DNA from: Anisodus tanguticus | Taxonomy: Eukaryota > Streptophyta > Magnoliopsida > Solanales > Solanaceae | Reading direction: 5' to 3' | Length of the DNA stretch: 64,000 bases | NCBI GenBank assembly: GCA_034509755.1 | Contig: CM067541.1 | Coordinates: forward strand, 4,576,001-4,640,000 | Part shown: one piece after another, positions 58,487 through 64,000 of the stretch | Layout: every line of letters begins with the position of its first letter | Position numbering within the stretch: the stretch's first letter is position 1 | Program-made: the position numbers and the translations under genes | The notes under the pieces: model-generated | Database searches by the model: none | The model's input: only the letters and a program-made list of their open reading frames with translations | Told to the model about the DNA's origin: nothing

Positions 58487-60520
58487 ATCACAAGCAAGGC
58501 AATAAAAAAAAAAGCAAGAGTAAAGAGTAAAGCAAGAGAAATGGTCAGACCCGGATAAAAATTAAAGCAGTATAAAATGCATTCGAACAAAAAAAAGAGC
58601 AGTAGCTAACACAACTAAATAAGCTAAACAAAATACATTAAAGAACACATAGCAGCAGAAATCAAACTACAGTGGATTATAAAGCAATAATGTGTCTATA
58701 AGTGTGATAGTTAATCGGGCCTACAGTAATAACACTACAACTATCAATTTGTAAGCATAAGCAGGACTACGCTCGAGTACCTGCTACTCTTCTACCCTAA
58801 TCTGTGTCCTCCACAACCCCCCATATCTAAGGTCATGTCCTCAGTAAGTTGCACCTGCGCCATATCCCGTCTCATCACCTCTCTCCAATACTTCTTCGGC
58901 CTACCTCTACCCCTCCTGAACTCGTCCATAGCCAACCTCTCACACCTTCACACTGGGAAATTTGTGTCTCTCCTCTGCACATGTCCGAACCATCTCAACC
59001 TCGCTTCCCGCATCTTATCATCCACCGAGGCCACTCTCACTTTCTCTCGGAGATCATAATTTCTAATCTTATCTCTCCTTGTATGCCCACACATCCATCT
59101 CAGCATCCTCATCTCCGCAACTTTTATCTTTTGTATGTGCGAAGTCTTGATTGGCCAACACTCCGCCCCATACAACATAGTCGGTCTAACCATCACCTTA
59201 TAGAATTTGCCTTTAAGTTTTTGTGGCACCTTTTGTCGCATAAGACTCCAGATGCGAGCCTCAAATTCATCCACCCCGCCCCAATACGATGTGTGACGTC
59301 ATTATCAATCTCTCCATTCCCTTGGATAATACACGCTAGGTACTTGAAGCTTCATTTCTTTGGAATGACCTGAGTACCAAGCCTTACCTCCACGCATGTC
59401 TCAGGATCGCTCCCGATGCTGAACTTGCACTCCAAATATTATGTCTTGGTCCTACTCAACCTGAACCCTTTAGACTCTAGAGTCTATCTCTAAACCTCCA
59501 GCTTGGCGTTCACTCCGCTGCGAGTCTCATCAATCAGGACTATGTCGTCTGCGAATAACATACACCATGGTACATCCCCTTGGATTTGTTGCGTCAGTCC
59601 GTCCATCGCCAAGGCAAATAGGAATGGGCTACGAGTTGATCCCTGGTGGGGAAATGCTCCGAGTCTCCTCCTACTGTCCGTATTCTAGTCTTGGCTCCAT
59701 CATACATATCCTTGATCGCCCTAGTGTACGCCACATGTACATCTCTAACCTCCAAACATCTCCATAGAACCTCCCTAGGGACTTTGTCGTATGCCTTCTT
59801 GAGGTCTATGAAAACCATATGTAAGTCTTTCTTCCTCTCTATACCGCTCCACCAACCTCCTAATAAGATGGATGACTTCTGTGGTCGAACGCCCCGTCAT
59901 GAAACCAAACTGGTTCTCGAAAATAAACGCGCCTCTTCTCACCCTCATGTCCATGACCCTTTCCCACACTTTCATTGTGTGGCGTAGCAACTTGATATCT
60001 CTATAGTTGTTGCAACTCTGGATATCACCTTTGTTCTTGTACAAAGGGATCATTGTACTCCACCTCCATTCTTCGGAAATTCTCGCCGTCTTAAAAATGA
60101 CGTTAAACAACTCTGTCAACCACTCTAAACCTGCCAAGTCTGCGCTCATCAAATTCCACTAGGATCTCATCAGGCCCGGTCACTCGACCACTTCGCATCC
60201 TGCGAATAACACCCGTAACCTCCTCAACCTCAATGCTCATACAATACCCAAAATCTTCGTGCCTACCCGAATGCTCCAGATCTCCCAGCACAATGTCTCC
60301 ATCTCCTTTTTCGTTCAAGAGTTTGTGGAAGTAAGACTATCACCTCCGCCTAATATGTGCTTCCTCCACCAGTACTTTGCCGTCCTCGTCCTTGATGCAC
60401 CTCACTTGATCCAAGTCACGGGCCCTCTCTCTCTTGTCTTGGCTAGTTTGTACAACTTCTTATCCCATCCTTTCTCCTCTAATTCCACTGAAGCAGAGTG
60501 TGGCTCGTATAATAGGAATA
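58487..60520 (-). mobile_element. RTE-type LINE, reverse transcriptase part (right of copia F)
   Basis: Minus-strand frames give the RTE RT order: RRMRSGRVTGPDEI (about 60200), PEEWR-like EEWRWSTMIPLYKNKGD (about 60050), NQFGFMTGRSTTEVIHLIRR (59920-59870), MVFIDLKKAYDKVPREVLWR (59818), then MLYGAECWPIKTSH and MLRWMCGHTRRDK (59170-59080). Frames are shifted in several places, and the YADD-like centre near 59560 is degraded. The 5' end is truncated at about 60520; no endonuclease domain was found. Confidence 0.88.
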
Positions 60521-61399
60521 GGTACAGCCGTACAGAGTACAGACGTTGAGCTTTCATAATGTATGAGTTGGTGCGGAGTTAACTAGTCATGCTCGTGTTC
60601 AACGACATGATTTACATCGAAAGAGAGGATACAAAAACAAAATATGCAAGAAAACAAGCTGAGTGAAGTGCCTCTATTGATGAATTGCACGTAATGCAGA
60701 GCCTAATACCAACCTGGAAGACAAAATTGCTTGTTAATGTTACCGATGTTCATGATCTTAACACAAAAGGCCTGGAACCTGATTCCTTCAATGATTTTCT
60801 TTATTGTTTATTTTTCTTTGGGATGGAGGTGGAAGGTTGACCAGTAAATTGCATTCCAGGTTACGGAGTTAGCTACAAAATTTTACATTCAATAGATTTG
60901 TTGAAATGCTTGAATATCCCCTGATAAAAGATTGAATATTATGGCAGTTAACATGTTAAATGAGTTTTTCAAGGGTGTAGCTGAGCCTTCACACCCATAT
61001 TTTCAAGGGTGCAGCTGCGCCTTCTCACTCATATTTAGATATCCTGATACATGCTTCTTTGATTAGATCAAATCGTGTATGTATATATAGTTCATTTGTT
61101 AGCTTGGAAGATAAAAAAAGCATAACTCTTGCTTTCCAGTAATTGGCCGTCACATTTGTTCATCTACATATAGACAAAGCAATGCTATTTGTCATTCTTA
61201 AATATGCTGCTAAGCTAACTGAACACTATAGTTAAATGGATCAAGTACAGTGTGACTCACACACGTGACTAATCCCAAAAAACAAATCCATGGTGAAGTG
61301 ACCTCGCAAGTGCTGTCCTTATCTGTGAGGGAGGAGGAGGGGTTCAAGCATTCTTGAACAATCATCATCTCTCCGGTTTTGAATTGATCAGTCACATAA
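60521..61399. other. spacer and 3' flank of the TPX2-like gene
   Basis: Includes the probable 3' untranslated region of the minus-strand TPX2-like gene near its left end. No other gene recognised. Confidence 0.4.
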
Positions 61400-64000
61400 T
61401 CACCTCATTTTGGAGGCTGCTGCACTAGAAACCGCTGCATAGGGACAGAGCATTTGCCTCCTCTCTTTCCTTTTAATAACCTGTAGCTTCGGGGAGCTTG
61501 GTCTTGTCGCTTGTTTGGCAGACCTGTTGCATATAGATAAATATATAGTCTTAGTATGACAATAATGAAAAGGAACAACAACAAAGAAGCAAATCTCTAA
61601 TATGTTTTTTACATACTTTTGTGGTAGGAAAGGATGATCAAAATTAGGCACAGGTCTTGCATGGGGCACCAAAATTCTCCTTAGTTGTTTCAAGGCCTTC
61701 TCCTCTTCCATCTACCCATTCCAGAAATAAGAATTAGTCTACAAACTTTGTCATGAAAATATCTATGAATAGTGTAATTGATAATATGGGCACCTACCAT
61801 TCGTGCATTTTCTGCCTCCTCTTGATACCTCTTATACATCATTTCTTTCTCCTTAACCTGCATAATAACATATAAGGTAAGTGGAAAGAACCGTGCAAAA
61901 GTCTAAGAACATTCTTGCATAGAGGGAAAAGATTATACCTTCTTATCAAATTCAGCTCTGTCAACAGCACGGTGATTTACATGTAGATTAAATTCCTGAA
62001 CCTCTGTGAACGCTTTCCGTTCTTTCTCAGGAACTGGAATTGGATCCCTGCATTATTAGGTAGAAAATATTTTCAGTATTACTCAAAGGATACTGTGTGG
62101 AAGATTTATTCTTCAAAGTTCTTACTCAATCAAGATTGGTTGTGCCTTAAATAATCTCATCTTAGCTTCTTCCTCCTCCAATCTCTGCCTTTCTTCCATT
62201 TCCCTTCTCATCTCCTCTTCATGCCTAATGAGACTCTCAAGTTCGAAAGGTTCTGGTTTCGTACACGGTTTTGGCTCTGGTTTTGGTGGAATCTGGAAAG
62301 ATAACATGATAAGATGAGCAAACTCATGTTTGCGAAAAGGGTATATAGGATCTATAGATATCAATCAAAGGAATAGGTACAAAACTTTTTCATACCACGG
62401 GATAATCAGTGGTGTAAGGATATGGAGTTGCTTTGGGATTTCTGGACCTCTCTTCCTCCATCTGTTTCTGTAGAAGTTCAGAGAACAACTTCCTCTCTTT
62501 CTCAACTCCTCGTTCCTGAATTCGGGAAAAAGCCAAGTCAGGAAGAACTATATTTACCTTAGAACAAAACCAAGATATAGAAGTGTCTGATGCATACTTC
62601 AGTGTATAGATGAAAAGGATTTGGTATTGTGTTTCTGGGAATAGTCTTGTCATTTTGAGGTTGAGAATTCAATGAAAGCTGAAAAAAACATGAACCATTT
62701 ATGAGAAAGAGGCATGACAGAAAAATAATAGAAAATTATAGTAAGAATTAAGAAGTATGATTGAACCTTCTCAAACAGATCATCAAAGTTAGCTTGAGGT
62801 GGAATCCTTTCATCTGTGGCAAAGTGAAACTCTTGAGGCACAGTCACCTGCCTCTTTGTGTTGCAGAACATTCCCAAATCTCCTTTACTTTCAAGAATCT
62901 ACAAGTTGAAAATTTTTATTGAAACAAGAGAGTTTCAATAATTATAGTCCAATGCCTTTCGGTTGATCTAATTTACAAAACAACCAGCAAATAAGGTTTT
63001 GTATAAAAGGGACTCTTGAGGCACAGTCACCTGCCTCTTTGTGTTGCAGAACATTCCCAAATCTCCTTTACTTTCAAGAATCTACAAGTTGAAAATTTTT
63101 ATTGAAACAAGAGAGTTTCAATAATTATAGTCCAATGCCTTTCGGTTGATCTAATTTACAAAACAACCAGCAAATAAGGTTTTGTATAAAAGGGCAGCCT
63201 GGTGCACTAAGCTCCCGCTATGCGCAGGGTCCGGGGAAGGGACGGACCACAAGGGTCTGTTGTACGCAGCCTTACCTCTGGCATTTCTGCCAGAGGCTGT
63301 TTCGGCTTGTCACATGGCAACAACTTTACCAGTTATTCCAAGGCTCCCCTTTTGTATATTAAGTATAAATAGACATATTGTATACGAAAATAAACATATA
63401 ATATACATAACCAGTGCATATATGTTTTGTATGTTTTGGCAAGCACTCGTAATTAATTCCGGCCAACGGACCAAAAATGAAAAGGCCCGTGTTGTTTGTT
63501 ACCTTCTTATTCAAAGGTCTTGCCCTGAACTTTGGAGCTTTTTCAAGTTCTTCCTTTTCCAGTTCTTCTGTGCTCTTGGCTATTGGAGGCCGCGCTCTTA
63601 GTGATGTTTGAAGAACAGGTGATTTAGGTGCTGTAAGATGCGGTTGCCACTGATGACTCTGAGATCAAATGGATTTGTTTTCAATCAGTAATTAAAGCAA
63701 GTAATTGTTTTCATTGAGTAATTACAGGCAGCACTTGCAGTACCTGAGAAGATTCTATTGACTGAACTGAAGTTGTATCCGCATTCTTATTTGTATCCGC
63801 ATTCTTATTGGCCCTTGCCATTGTTTTCAAGTGAAACTCCTGCATTAGAGTAAAGATATTTAAACAGTGTTCCTGGTATGCAACTTTGCTCTCAATTCTT
63901 TGCATTATTTGGAATCACTATATCATACCTTAAATTCTGGAAGTTGGGGTGTACTTTTAGGTAATAATACTGATTGAGTTGGAGCTTCCAAAATCTGTCA
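61400..64000 (-). CDS. TPX2: TPX2-like spindle assembly factor, C-terminal part (gene continues past the right edge)
   Basis: Eleven exons on the minus strand join in frame for 403 residues: 64000-63929 (partial), 63839-63744, 63658-63503, 62898-62767, 62678-62598, 62515-62396, 62292-62126, 62047-61939, 61857-61798, 61711-61617 and 61523-61400. All borders are GT-AG. Motifs of plant TPX2 are FHLKTMARAN, LEKEELEKAPKFRARPLNKK, LGMFCNTKRQVTVPQEFHFA, KATPYPYTTDYPV, FKAQPIL and the conserved C-terminal TPX2 domain (FTEVQEFNLHVNHRAVDRAE, EKEMMYKRYQEEAENARM, LRRILVPHARPVPNFDHPF). The charged helical stretches fit microtubule binding. Plant TPX2 promotes spindle microtubule nucleation and activates Aurora kinase; the Aurora-binding N-terminus would lie beyond the window. 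The intron before the exon at 62898 holds a SINE and a 183-bp duplication. The last intron (93 bp) is free of in-frame stops. Confidence 0.92.
62829..63194. repeat. 183-bp tandem duplication covering part of a TPX2 exon and its intron
   Basis: 62829-63011 and 63012-63194 are identical as far as I can read. Each carries the first 69 bp of the exon (ATTCTTGAAAGTAAAGGAGA on the minus strand) with its 3' splice site and the adjoining intron. The copy at 63012-63194 lacks the exon's 3' half and donor site. Confidence 0.95.
63189..63349 (-). mobile_element. TS-type SINE in a TPX2 intron
   Basis: On the plus strand it reads GGGCAGCCTGGTGCACTAAG, CCCGCTATGCGCAGGGTCC, TCTGCCAGAGGCTGTTTC, CACATGGCAACAACTTTACC, the reverse of the SINE at 50075. 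The B-box region is partly deleted. TTTTGTATA is duplicated at 63180-63188 and 63350-63358. It lies in the same transcriptional sense as the TPX2-like gene. Confidence 0.92.

Noticed and set aside
58849..59373. Plus-strand frame of 174 codons
   Set aside because: It is the antisense of the RTE LINE coding region and resembles the equivalent shadow frame at 12299.
63182..63601. Plus-strand frame of 139 codons
   Set aside because: It runs through a SINE and antisense to a TPX2 exon. No independent evidence for a gene.

Overview
The window is plant nuclear DNA, most probably from a Solanaceae species. The evidence is tRNA-derived SINEs of the tobacco TS type, RTE-type LINEs ending in (TTG)n, many Ty1/copia elements, and intron-containing genes for a RALF peptide, an early nodulin-like phytocyanin and a TPX2-like spindle protein. 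It is an AT-rich, transposon-dominated region in which a few intact genes sit between nested repeats and relics of duplicated genes.

Layout. 1-3.9 kb: a SINE, a MITE and a complete three-exon gene of unknown function (1540-3630). 3.9-6 kb: a decayed Ty3/gypsy-like fragment with 188-bp tandem repeats. 6.6-11.5 kb: an intron-bearing but broken copy of the RNA polymerase II second-largest subunit (NRPB2), minus strand. 11.8-18.6 kb: an RTE LINE 3' part, a copia fragment, a deletion-derived mini-copia that keeps only RNase H, and another decayed copia. 19.0-19.4 kb: an intact RALF gene. 20.2-20.4 kb: a tRNA-Gly-like sequence fused to a C/D-box snoRNA with a duplicated guide module, ending in a Pol III T-run. 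23.3-28.4 kb: a full-length copia (LTRs, 5-bp target duplication). 29.0-32.9 kb: a copia lacking gag. 33.2-33.7 kb: a LINE tail with an (AAC)n microsatellite. 34.6-35.7 kb: an early nodulin-like gene, minus strand. 38.2-47.1 kb: two more copia elements, one of which interrupts an LRR gene fragment, plus a chimeric TRIM/copia structure. 47.2-47.5 kb: an in-phase minisatellite. 48.7-49.6 kb: a relic of a plasma-membrane H+-ATPase gene. 50-53 kb: a SINE and MITEs. 53.3-60.5 kb: an RTE LINE split by a young copia with almost identical LTRs and a 5-bp target duplication. 61.4 kb to the right edge: the 3' part of a TPX2-like gene, minus strand, with a very recent 183-bp internal tandem duplication next to a SINE.

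Genes likely to be functional: 1540-3630 (unknown, C-terminal helix), RALF (secreted signalling peptide), early nodulin-like protein (GPI-anchored, cell surface) and TPX2 (spindle microtubules). They show no sign of acting together. The observations most worth following are the tRNA-snoRNA unit, the concentration of differences at CAG/CTG sites in the youngest copia copies (possible base-calling artefact), the exon duplication in TPX2, and the RNase H-only mini-retroelement.
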